Positions 48,170-59,000 of a stretch of DNA of 64,000 bases are shown here, piece after piece (the stretch's first letter is position 1; the number at the start of each line of letters is the position of its first letter). The position numbers were made by a program, and so were the translations under genes. Source of the stretch: Istiophorus platypterus (Eukaryota > Chordata > Actinopteri > Istiophoriformes > Istiophoridae); the NCBI GenBank assembly GCA_016859345.1, contig CM029123.1, positions 4,487,501 through 4,551,500 on the forward strand. The letters run 5' to 3'. The notes beneath the pieces were generated by a model. It searched no databases and was not told where the DNA came from. It saw only the letters and a list, made by a program, of their open reading frames with translations.

Positions 48170-51100
48170 CCAGGAGGAATCTGCTCTAAATTAACTTGAC
48201 AATGGGGATGAAAAAGGAGAGAAAGCTCCTCTGGATATCTGTTTGTCTGGTTTCTTCCTCAGATGCAGCAGGGAAAGAAGTACCAAATGGGGAGCAATTG
48301 AATGTAAAGTGCTCGTTTTCTTGCCGACTTTTCTGCAAGCGCAGCCTACCCCCCGACCCCTTGAGGCGAGACCAGCAGAAACCCGCATCAGATCACAAGG
48401 TGACATATCAAAAACCGTGTCACAAAAAAGGCAGTAATGGTTGCCAAAGATGTGGCAGGAGTTCTAGTTTTCTACTGGGCTCCTTCTATTGCTCCCCTGT
48501 CTATTGGGTTGTATGGTATCAGAGGGAAACACACTCTCAGGCCTGCCATGTAGAAGCGGGGATTTGATCTTGACGGCTTCGTGACAGTTTGGGATGAGGG
48601 ATAGCGGTTAGTGCTGAACAAGAGACTTGGAGCTGATCAATGGGACTTTTCAGACAGGCCCATGTACAGAGAAGTTATGGGATGGTACCTCTGTGCTGCT
48701 CAAAAGCTCCCTTTTGCACATTCTCACTTGTTAATAACCACTCTTCTCTTTTCCTTCAGTCCCCACAAGCACAAGATGACAACATACAAATACAGCATTG
48801 GAAAATGACCTGCCGCCCAGTGTTTTGTTCGAGAACTAGGGAGAACAAGCGAATGTTACTGCTATGTTGAATGATTAATCCTTTTTATGTTGAACCTGTA
48901 ATTTGAAAAAAAAATAATTGCATTATTACATTAACAATGCTCTAACAAGCTTTAAAAACCTTTAGTGAAAGTGTAGCTGGTCAGTTTCACCCGCTATTAA
49001 TTGACACTGGCCCTTTTTTGTTATTTGACATTAATTCTGTCAGCTAGCCAACCTATAAATGAAACTCCTCTGTGTTGTCTGGTAAATGGCTTCTCCTCAT
49101 GCTTGTGTCTGAACCATTAACACTTAGATGGCTAAAGATGGTTTCCTTAAGGGAGAGCACAAATCTTGATCTAGATAAGCCATCTAGATAATCACGTCAT
49201 CCTATTTTCAGATAGACCCGCTCCACCTAGCTGTTTTAAACTCATCACCCTCAAAGCTCTGAACTGAGTTATTCAGGATTTGAGGGCGTGAAGCATCCTT
49301 GGAGGTCTGTGAAGCTAATGTTAGCTTACACAGCCACAGTGCAGAGCTGTGATAGGATTGTAAGTCTGATATTAAAACCTTGTGAGAAGTAGCAGTAATC
49401 ACTGAACAACCATGTAGTTTTGGTTTAGTTTTTTTTTTTTGTTTTTTTAAAGAAAAGTTAGGATTATGTAAAATCTGACAGATCTTATGGATGTAGAAGT
49501 GGCATTTTGTATAGCTCTCGTGAATTATCTTCCATTAATGTGCATTGTCGATTTTAAAGAAGACAATAAGTAAAATAAATATATGTTTAAATGAATTAAG
49601 TCATTAAGTCATTAGTGCCACTAATGTAATATATATCTTACTTATGAATGATTGGTAATAATTGTATATGTAAGTAAGTATTTAACTTTTTCACGTTTAT
49701 TTTTTCTGCTTGTTAGAATTACATTTTTCTTTTTAATCATGTTTTCTTTTTTTATTTTATCTTATTTTATTTGTAATCATACCACGGATAAAGACCTAGA
49801 ATTTGATTTATAGAAAATATTGTAACATTAGTCAGAAAAGCTGACCTAGATATTTTCTTCAAATCATTCAGCCAAAGTGACACCACAAGCACAAAGTGAC
49901 ATTTTTTCTATTCTTTCTAAAGTGAGAGGAGAAATTATTTGAATTATGGTGAGGCTAGCTTTCCTCATTAGGGTCACACAGTTGCTGTAAGTCCTGAGAG
50001 ATGAGGATGTCTCAAAGGTCCTTCCTACCTGTTCACACCTAATCAAAGAGCTCCAGACAAGGCCACAGATGAATGAAGGCAGGTACCCAACCACTGTGCC
50101 ATGATGACAGGTCCCAAAGGTGCATGGTCACCAAAAGAGGAAACACGTTAAGGATCAAATGCCAGAAACAACCTGTAATCAAAGGCGAAGATATACAGCG
50201 AGGCACCTTTTACCATTTAGAGGCAGCTGTAGAGGAAGTGCAGGTTTCATCATGGATGTAATGGAGAGCTGACCAAGGTCAGAAAGCAATCATCATTCTG
50301 ACACCTCACCCAGCAGGCAGCGCTGCTCCTCAGAGCGCTGCCTGTGCTAGGAGAAGAAGCTGTCTTACACATAACAACAACAGGCGCTAGAGGCCAACGG
50401 CAATGTCACAGGCCACCCCTCCATTGATATCAGTGAAAAGGACCTGTAAGAGAGCTTTCTCACGGCAGAAAATAGGGCCTGTCAGCACGCAAAATTCTAG
50501 GGCTTCATGTCAGGGAGCGTAGTCCAGTAAGGGATCTTGGGGTGTGGATATGTGTTGACTTGACATATGTCTAATCTGGCTGGAGAAGGACTGAGTCAAG
50601 AATAAGTGTCTCTTTTATTGGAGCTTGGCACATGGGAGGGCCCTTGGTGGTGTAAATTAAAGACACGAGGCAGAAGAGCGTGAGGCTCGTCACAGACATG
50701 AGCAGGCTTCCCTGTAGAGGAGCCCTGTAATTAGCAAGGCTAATGAAGAATAGGGCTGAGACTAATGTCCCCGCCAACCTCTGAGATCTCTTGGCAGGGT
50801 GAAAGGGGGGACTTCAACAGAGCAGAACATGATACTATGTTATAGCCATTAACCCTGACCCAGCACTCCCCTCAGGTTTACATCTGGTGCAGGACTGGAC
50901 CGGTACCAAATCTCAGTGGGCAGCAAGACTGAATACCTGGGTCCACAGGTAATAAATTGTCTGATAGGCCCTATTATCTCTCATCTACTCCACTTCACTA
51001 TCCATACAGTCACCCCTTCTGAGACGCTGTGTTATTACCAGATTGTGCTTTTCATACTGCTGCCATTAACTTAAAAATGTAATTCAAAAGTAAATCTGAA

Positions 51101-51879
51101 GCATCCTCAAGAATCTTCTCTTTAAGTCTGCAGACTGTAGATATTCCATCATTATAAAAACTGCTGTTGTCTGTTTTGCACAGCATGGGTCCTCGCATTG
51201 TGATTACATACCAGAGGAAGACACCTGTCACATGGAGCTGTTACTAGCTGTCAAGGATTCCTACAGATTGGTTGTGGCTCAAATGAATGTGTAGAAAAAC
51301 TGACAAGACTAATCTTGAAGTGTATCATTTCATTTTTGCATAAGCCTAAATCCCATTTTCAGAAACAAAACACTACATCCTAAGGAGGCAAAAGAATTAC
51401 TGACTCTGGAAAGTGATTCAGAATCACTCTTGAGGTATTTGGAGATACACAGAGAGTAATTTTTATTTTAGGTTTTGGGGAAACTGTTATGCTGCTACTA
51501 GGTGCAGGAGATGAGAGACAGGAATTCTAAAATGTTGAATGAAAGGAATGTCCCACAGAATATATCAGCATTAAATTAGTTGTGATGACACATTTGAACA
51601 CTAACAAAGCGACATGACTGTCACCAGTCACCATTCTGAACAGTAGCCCCACTGATGTGTGTCAAGCTTTACATGTGAAAGAGGAAAAATACATATCAAA
51701 TAATGCAAAATAATGGACACCCCATAGAAAGAAGTATATAGCACTGATGATCATTATCACAATTCATCAACACAGGCTGTCAAAAAATATCAAATTACTT
51801 GTGAATCATAAATGATTATTATGGTAACCATATGAAAAGGCTTCTTTAGCCACGTAAAAATTGGCGTGTCAGTTGGTTG
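48170..51879. other. Unique DNA, no confirmed gene
   Basis: The plus-strand frame 48196-48567 (123 codons, cysteine-rich, with a signal-like start KKERKLLWISVCLVSS) is unusual but has no family resemblance, and a second frame is open over part of it. At 50876-50948 a weak acceptor/donor pair brackets a 73-base segment. 49420-49800 is AT-rich. 50280-50420 is CG-richer and unique. No repeat family recognised. Confidence 0.45.
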
Positions 51880-52300
51880 TTTCTCCACTTTGGTCCATAC
51901 CAAAATATCTCAGTAACTAATGTAAGCATTGCCATAAAACTCTTTACGCTCATGGTCCCCAAAGGATGAAGCTTGGTGGCTTCCTGGATCTTTTAACAAG
52001 CACCACCTTCAGGTGAAAATTTTAAATTGGCCAATACAATGGTTCATGAAAAAATACCTGGAAAAGTATGAAAATCAAATCAGCTTCACCTGTACTTTGT
52101 GTTTGGTGCTAATTAGCAAATGATAGTATGCTAATGTGCTAAACTAAGATGGTGAAACTGGTAAATATTCTACCTACTGGACATCTACATGTCAGCATTG
52201 TCATTTTTAAACGAGTCAAACTGCTGTTGTTAGCAGTTAGCTCAAAGCACTGCTGTGCCAATGTACAGCATCACAAAGCCAAAGTGTGAAATTACTATTA
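51880..52300 (+). repeat. Common dispersed fish repeat, sense copy
   Basis: Phrases in order: TTTACGCTCATGGTCCCCAA, AGGATGAAGCTTGGTGGC, AAGCACCACCTTCAGGTGAA, CTTTGTGTTTGGTGCTAATT, AGCAAATGATAGTATGCTAA, AACTAAGATGGTGAAACTGG, TAGCAGTTAGCTCAAAGCAC and TGCTGTGCCAATGTACAGC. Order and wording match a very abundant percomorph repeat (GTTAGCATGCTAA-type blocks). No coding capacity. Class not known to me. Confidence 0.75.
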
Positions 52301-53830
52301 CTATTAAATACTACAGAAATTTTTGTTATCATTCCAGTACCAGCACAATAGAGTGTCCTTGTTTTGGATGAGAAAGGTCCTTCAGGTTATTTAAGAAATC
52401 AAGAGTTTACCAAGAAAAATGTGTAATAAAAACATATTTTTCTAATAAATGAATCTGATCTTGATGAAATAGCTAAAGCTACAATAAAGCTACAATATGG
52501 TATATCACATCTTCCCTATAAAGTCCCCCACAAAGTGGTATTGTGTGAAAGAAAAATATTGACAGGATAATTGAATCAAAGGCCCCTGTAAAAAAAGAAA
52601 TATACGGATCATTATAGGGTAGGTGGAAAAAAAATTAATAAAAAACACATTATCTTTGTATGTATATCTGTTTGATTAGGCCAAGTTGAGAAAAAGGACA
52701 GATAAATATTGTATAAATGAATTTATTGTGTAATGTGAGCAATCAAATTAATTAAGGGGTCCACAGCTGTTGGAGGCGAATAAGGCCATGAATTTTTCAG
52801 TGCTACCACTTCTCCCTAAGATTTTACAATAAATATTTCTGGAGGTCTTGGATGAATTTTTCATGGCTGAGTGGGGGAGATGAAAGGGGAATGAGGAATC
52901 CAGGGGACGGGAGCTCTCTGCTGCTGACACACCACAGAGAGGTGCATCGTCTCCAATCTTTATCAATGAAACCCAACCAGCACCATTGCTTTAATTACCC
53001 TGCTTTGTCAAGCATTCCACTATCAATAAAGAAAGGCTAGGCCACGTGGTCTGCTAAAGGAGGAGGAGGAGGAGGAGGAGATGGGGCTATATCAAGAGTT
53101 ACACTTGTTTTCATGCCCTCCCACTTAAACAAGAGGAAATGATGTAACCATGATCGAACAGAGAAGTCTAGACCACCTCGTCATCCCAATGCAATACAAC
53201 TGCAACCTGTGTTATATTTGGAGCTCGTAGATTTACTTGGGGTCATTTAAATCCCAACAGTACGATGGTGGTATAGCAGCACCACCTTTAATTCAAGGCT
53301 GCATGATTTATTTATATGTCATATCCTGGTAATAGGCAAATCAATTAAACATCAAACTGCCATATCCATACTACTGTATACTGTTCACCTTGAAATGATG
53401 ATAAATGCCATTGATTTGCATGCAATTGTCTAAGCATAAGGCATAGACTGGATGTATAAGTCAGGATTGTGCACAACTTGTTTTTTCCCCTGATTTGGTA
53501 TTCAGGCAGGATCCTGAGGTAAGTAATTCAGAAGAGACATCTGGTGGGCAATACACCGGCAATATCCCACCTGGAATAGCATCCATGAACAGCATCCCTT
53601 CCTTTTGGCCCTGTACTAAAACACAGAGAACAGAGAACAGCAGTGGTGGCGGTGGAGGTGGTGGTGGAGAATGTCTGTGTGTATGTGCAGGATATGATGA
53701 GCTTAACACCACTTACGCCAGGCTCTAAATAACAAATCAGATCATGAACATCTGTATATGAATGCAATGGAAATTCTTCTGAAGAGATCAATCAGGTGTA
53801 ACATGCACGTAGTGTATTATCATAAATAAC
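52301..53830. other. Unique DNA with short simple repeats, no gene seen
   Basis: (GGA)n at 53056-53080 and a GGT-rich run at 53641-53671, which creates glycine/threonine/proline frames on both strands. No exon supported. An octamer ATTTGCAT lies at 53414-53421. Confidence 0.55.
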
Positions 53831-54935
53831 TACACTACGCTGAAAGGTATATAGACGCCTCCTTACATTTGGTTTTTCATTGTTTGGGCAAGGTGCCTCA
53901 AATCCAATTAATGGAATTATTTAAACCTTCATTACCTGCATTTTGTGTTTGTTTGTTTGTTATGTTATCACCTTATAAAGCTTAAAAGGCTAATGTGTTA
54001 GCAAGCAGTAGCCTATATACACATCAGTGTACACATCTTTTTGGTATTTGGTGCTGGGCAGGTAGTGTACAGTGGGTTTATTAAGCCTTTTTTTCCCCCA
54101 AAAAATAACTGTCTGCCATGTTCAGAAACAAGGTTTATGAGGGCAGTGAAACTGAACCAACACAGTGAAGTTGTTGGCCGTAAAACTAAATCAATTAACT
54201 AATCGAGGCTAAAACACTCTGTGGCGCTGAGGGAAACTGCAGAGTTGGGAGATAATTCTCTGTAGGCTCATAACTATGAGGGACACCTTTAACATCACAC
54301 ATACTTATTTGATCCATTGTTATTGTCTAAACATTGATTAGTGCAGCTGCTACAGCAAGGAATGAGACAGCAGTGTGTTTCCAAATTATTGGCAGCAGTG
54401 TGGACATGATAGTGCCGCTGCACACAAGGTGAGATCCAGTCCTGAAGGAAATGGTTTTCCACATCCAGTATCCTTGGAATTACATTCATAACGGACAAAT
54501 CCACAGCTCACAATGTACATCCAGTGCCAGTCTTCATTGCCAATGCAGAGTGAGGCCATGGAGGTTTTGGATAAACATATAGTGCATTTAAGAAATAAAA
54601 ATAATTTTTTAACCCGAACCAAGCCTCTTAGTTGTCTAACCTTGACTATACCTTAACCATAAGATGTGTCCGATACCAAAAATGGGGTTGGGAAGAACTT
54701 TGATCCGAACCTAATCCAATACCTTTGGGATTAATAGGAATGCCAACTGCAAGCCAGGCCAGGCCTTATTACCCAATTCCAGTGTTGGACCTCACTAATG
54801 CTCTTGTAAAGCAAATCTCTGCAGGCAGGTTCCAACATCTAACCTGAGACCAGAAGAATATAGGCTGTAGCGTCATAGTTTTTGATTCACATATGGTTGT
54901 AATGTTTGGCTGTCCAAATACTTTCTACAACACAG
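53831..54935 (+). mobile_element. Tc1-like transposon relic interrupted by other repeats
   Basis: The left end TACACTACGCTGAAAGGTAT and the reverse complement of the right end (CTGTGTTGTAGAAAGTATTT, from 54916-54935) align as terminal repeats of the type TACACTACATGGCCAAAAGTAT known from fish Tc1-like elements. Transposase remains in sense: a decayed second catalytic region (GACA...GATAGTGCCGCTGC, about 54400-54470) and the third catalytic region at 54702-54735, where DPNLIQYLWD replaces the usual 'DLNPIEHLWD', then AGGAATGCCAACTGCAAGCC and CTCACTAATGCTCTTGTAAA. Two stretches do not belong: 53985-54355, which carries another dispersed repeat, and about 54470-54690. The element is dead. Confidence 0.65.
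53985..54355 (+). repeat. Dispersed fish repeat nested in the Tc1 relic
   Basis: It shares GTTAGCAAGCAGTAGCCTAT with the copy at 21.15 kb (CAGCAAGCAGTTGCCTATTT) and continues with GGTGCTGGGCAGGTAGTG, CTAAAACACTCTGTGGCG, ATAATTCTCTGTAGGCTCAT and TATGAGGGACACCTTTAACA, all phrases of a common percomorph repeat. Class uncertain. Confidence 0.55.
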
Positions 54936-56449
54936 TTTATATTACTATTAATTCAATGTCAATATGGTAATCTGTGCTCTAAAAGCAGTGTTGTTGTGTA
55001 ACCTATTAAAGGAGGCTTACTATAACAGACAGCTCCACTCAGCGCTGAGGAGAACCGATTGTTTAATTCTGTTATATTCTCACTAATCAATGTGTTCACT
55101 TCAAAGCGATGGGAAATGCTTGCATCCAAAGTAGATTGATCAGTTCTAATACAAGTCATTAACATACAAGTTGTTAACAAGTGAGGCCTCTGTACTGTAT
55201 CTAGGAATCAAGAGAGCCATCAATAAAGCCAATTTAAGACTTTTAATGTCTTAAAACCTTGAGTACACACTCCACCACTCCAGAATGGGATCAACCACTG
55301 TTAAACTGTTTTCTTTCTTTCGTTCTCTCCCAGTGTTTTTCTGTCCATCTCTCTCTGTCCTTCCTTCACTTACTCAACCTTAGCCACTTAGCTTGAGGCC
55401 TGTACTACTGCACGAGACCACTGATATACTTTACTGATGATAAATTTATAAGCCAAACTGAGGGGAAAGTATTAAACAACCTTGTGAATAGCTGGGGTTC
55501 GCTTCAACTGAGGCGGCGTATCCTTTTCATAAACAAAAATAACCCTTCAGAGGCAGTAAAAGCATGCTTAGAAAGTAAAAGGCCATTTTAGCAGGGGAGG
55601 CCAAGGGTGAGGGGATGGAAAACAGAAACAATCCCGCCTCTGATAGCCAACAGCCCCCCCCCTCCTCAGCAACCACCACCACCAGCGCCACCATCCCCAC
55701 TTCTCCATTCATTCCCCACTACACCCAACCCCTGGCCACTTTGAGCACAGCACACATCCCAACCCTTAAAAAAGCAAAATCAAGGCTTTGAAAAACATAC
55801 AGTGTCTTTAATAATTCAAGCATTGCTGGGTTTGAATAGCCTCTTTAGCGTAGAAATATACAGTCTCCTGGTATAAGATCAGTCCCTCAGGGGCTGCCTC
55901 ACCATCTTACTGCACTGTGCCCTTTCCTACATGGAGTATTGGCTGCTGCTTAAGATGCATCTACCTGCCTGATTATATTAAGTAGAAAATTGGAATGTAT
56001 ACAGGACTGTACAGGGTGTACCAGCAGTTTCAAAAATATATATTTTTAATGGCTGTGCATTTAAAAAAGAGAAGTGCCCTGAACTTGTATAACACCCTGA
56101 GAATCCATGAATCAAGTGCAAAGTTTTGCAGTAAAGCAATTATTGCAGTTGACTAGCATCTTTACTGGGGTTGTGGACTAACACAGGATTGTAAATATTT
56201 AACTATCTTTGCACCCAATGCACATTCATATTTCATCAGGTTTCTTGCAGTTTATTCTCAAAGCAAAGTGTTGGACTGCATAATTATTTCAGTTTAGCAT
56301 TTTTTTCCCAACCTATTACTTCCATAAATACAGGAATTTGAGTTATAGCTCCTCAGAGGGCTAATTTAAGAAAAGCATGCATTAATTAATACAACCTAGA
56401 TGGAAAGGAAGAAATCCCTAAGTAAGTAAGCTGTTGGCAGATATCAAGG
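54936..56449. other. Unique DNA, no gene seen
   Basis: A CCACCA-rich patch near 55665-55695 gives spurious glycine/valine-rich frames. No exon or repeat family recognised. Confidence 0.55.
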
Positions 56450-56730
56450 ATGATTTTTGCCTTCAAAGGAAATAGGGATGGATTTGAGAGGATGCGGCGG
56501 TTTAATCAATACTGTTGACTCTTGAGGTTGGCAGGTGTGGTTGGTGCGTACCTCTCAGTAGAAGCATTTCCATCATTCAGAAAGAAAACCTCAACGCGGC
56601 CAAACTGGAAATCTAATCCCAGCTTTCAAATGCCCTCAGTTGTCATTTAAAGCATTTAATCATAGTTAATTTCCGATTTTGCCTTAAAAAATAAAGCAAC
56701 CCTGCTGAAATATTCATCCAGGCATTGCTT
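56450..56730. promoter_or_regulatory. Candidate conserved non-coding block
   Basis: Unique sequence with GGCGGTTTAATCAATACTGT, TCAACGCGGCCAAACTGG and GCATTTAATCATAGTTAATT, the latter with homeodomain-type TAAT cores. It sits in an AT-rich neighbourhood. Role inferred. Confidence 0.3.
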
Positions 56731-58189
56731 TGTCTTTACTTCAATCACTTCAGCATAGTGTACAAGATATGACTTTAAACCTTTTGTTGTATGCTTCCAT
56801 TTGTGTGTATGTCCATTCTCACATCCGATGTGTGCAATAATGAAATAAATATCGAACTCTTAAATATTTTAGTGCATTCTAGGAGTAAAGTGGAATTGTT
56901 TTTCAGACAGACGTTGTTCACCCCCCCCCCCAAAAAAAAAAAAACACACATACACACATACACAAATGCATTGTGTGCATTGGCCGGCCCAATCCATCAC
57001 GCTGCGTCTGGCGGGAGAAAAAGCACTTTCCCAGGGTGGGTGTTTTTTAGTTCTGTCAGCGCTGCTGTTTCGGTGGGCACCCGTGAGACCTCGCTGATGG
57101 ACACTCTGGTCATCACTTGCAGGGAGCTTTGGGACTCTCTTCAACCTCTCATCCCCTCTCTCCCCCTCCTGCCTCCCCCTCCACCGCAGCCTGTTTCACT
57201 CACCTCATGTTTTCACTAGCACCTTCCTTTGTCCCAGCAGTGTCGTGCACTCCTTTTTGACAATGATGACTAGTGCACCTGCCTGAATTCTCCCTTGCAA
57301 AGTGGCTTGGCCTTCAGAGACCAACCATACTCTGTTCAAGGGCTTGGGCCTCTCAACGTGTTGGGAGACCTCAACAATTACAGCAGGAAAACGAATATAC
57401 TATAATATTTTCAGCAGGAGGAGATAATGGCATAAATATATGGTATAAATAGACTATATATAGTCGATATTTAAGTTTGAGCCTAATGGAGGATTACATT
57501 TTCCATTCTGGGGGGATCCTAAATGGTACAGTCAGGGAGACACACACACTGTCTCTCAGTGGTTCACGTTCAGCTCCATTTTGCATCACAACCAGGCAAA
57601 GTACAGAACACAAGGGTTTTGTGCTTGTATATGCGCAGAACAATTATGTAGAAATAATCTATTCAAATTGAAGTCTGCTCCAGTTTTCCTCTGACAAACT
57701 GAGATTTGATTTCCAAAATGCTTGCTCGTCTCTTCTACACAAAGAAGCCAGCGGGGAGAGGGTGCAATTGCTGGAGAGAAGTGGGCTGGAAGGCAAATCT
57801 AGGTGATGCGTATGTTCTTAGAGTGCCCCTGGGTCTTCCATGGGTAGGTAGGATCTGACAAAAGAGATCTGTACAGCAAAAAAATCCTCCACTCTGCTTG
57901 AGCATGGGAAATTAAGCCTAGATAAAGATTCTCTCTTAAACATACTCCCTTCTCTCTTTTCATCCCTCTTTTTTCCCCTCCCTCTGCAGTGGCAGAAGAA
58001 ATTATCCATTGTACCATTAGATAAACCCAAACAGCCCTCTCCATAAGACCTCCAGTTCCTCATGCAGTCCCAGCTTGGCGTCCCTCGGGTGTTTGTTCAA
58101 AAGGAAAACTCTGCGGTGCCTCCGGGGGATGTTTAACTCATTGCAATGGCAAGTATTTAGAGAAAACTCAACAAGTTTGAGGCTGTCAA
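56731..58189. other. Unique DNA, no confirmed gene
   Basis: Contains the C10-A12 run at about 56920-56945 and a GC-richer patch 56980-57215. The plus-strand frame 56791-57219 (142 codons) is the longest in the window but crosses the homopolymers and ends in a polyproline stretch from CT-rich DNA, and I see no domain. A perfect 14-bp palindrome GACTATATATAGTC lies at 57452-57465. Confidence 0.5.
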
Positions 58190-58560
58190 AGCTAGAATCC
58201 AACTGTCAGGCAGAATTATGTCTCTGAGGCGTCTGATGTGAGGTAATGACCAATTGCATCATTTTGACAAACCCACCATCGATGAGAACTAGGGCAGACG
58301 CCGATTGCTTTTGCACAAGTGGTTCATTTGAATTTGAAACACTGCTGCTAAGTGCATTAAATGATGCTGATTAACTAAGATTATAGCTGCGGTAGCGATG
58401 TGATTTCTGTTTTGATACGGAGCATAAATTGAGGCAGAGCAAACAGTTTTTTTGAGTGGCCGATGAATAATTGAAAGTCAGCAGAGGGTACATCAATAAA
58501 GTGGTAATGAAGCGTATTTGTGTGAAATTTTCTGATTCTCAAACTCTGCCACTCTTCTAG
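58190..58560. promoter_or_regulatory. Candidate conserved non-coding block
   Basis: Unique, without recognised repeats. Contains AATGACCAATTGCATCATTT, GTGCATTAAATGATGCTGAT and CCGATGAATAATTGAAAGTC, dense in homeodomain/POU-type cores. Typical enhancer-like wording, not proven. Confidence 0.35.
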
Positions 58561-58734
58561 CAGCAGTCTATAACATGTAATGTTATGATGAGGCTTACTG
58601 TAAGTCAGTTATTATTAGATGGCACCTTTTCAAATACATCAACACATGAATCAAAATATAAATAAGACAAAACTGAACATAAAATCACCTTCACCATTGC
58701 TACCATTTTTATTGCTGCTACAGCCAATCATGAC

Positions 58735-59000
58735 CGATGATTATGATAATAATGATAATTATTATTAACAATTTATCATTATTTTAATTATTATCATTAT
58801 CATCATTATTATCGTGGTTGTTTTCTCTCATGTCATAGGGCTTTTTTTCTCATGGCATCTGCCTATTTCATCTAATAAAATATTTCCTAATCCTAACTTC
58901 TATCATTATTATTTTTATAATAACAATAATAATTAGTAGTAGTTGTAGTCGGAGCAGGAGTAGTAGAAGTAGGAGTATTAGTAATAGTAGCAGTAGCAGT
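58735..59000. repeat. Triplet-rich low-complexity region (ATT/GTA types)
   Basis: The first part (58735-58815) is ATT/ATC/AAT-rich and partly self-complementary (GATAATAATGATAATTATTA against ATTATTATCATTATC-like text). After a unique gap, 58905-59000 has degenerate AGT/AGC/AGG triplets. Confidence 0.85.

Noticed and set aside
48196..48567. 123-codon cysteine-rich frame with a signal-peptide-like start
   Set aside because: The hydrophobic core is short, no family resemblance, a second frame is open over part of it, and no upstream promoter or splice context was found.
56791..57219. Longest open frame in the window (142 codons, plus strand)
   Set aside because: It runs through C and A homopolymers and a CT-rich tract that yields polyproline, has no domain, and lacks splice or promoter support.
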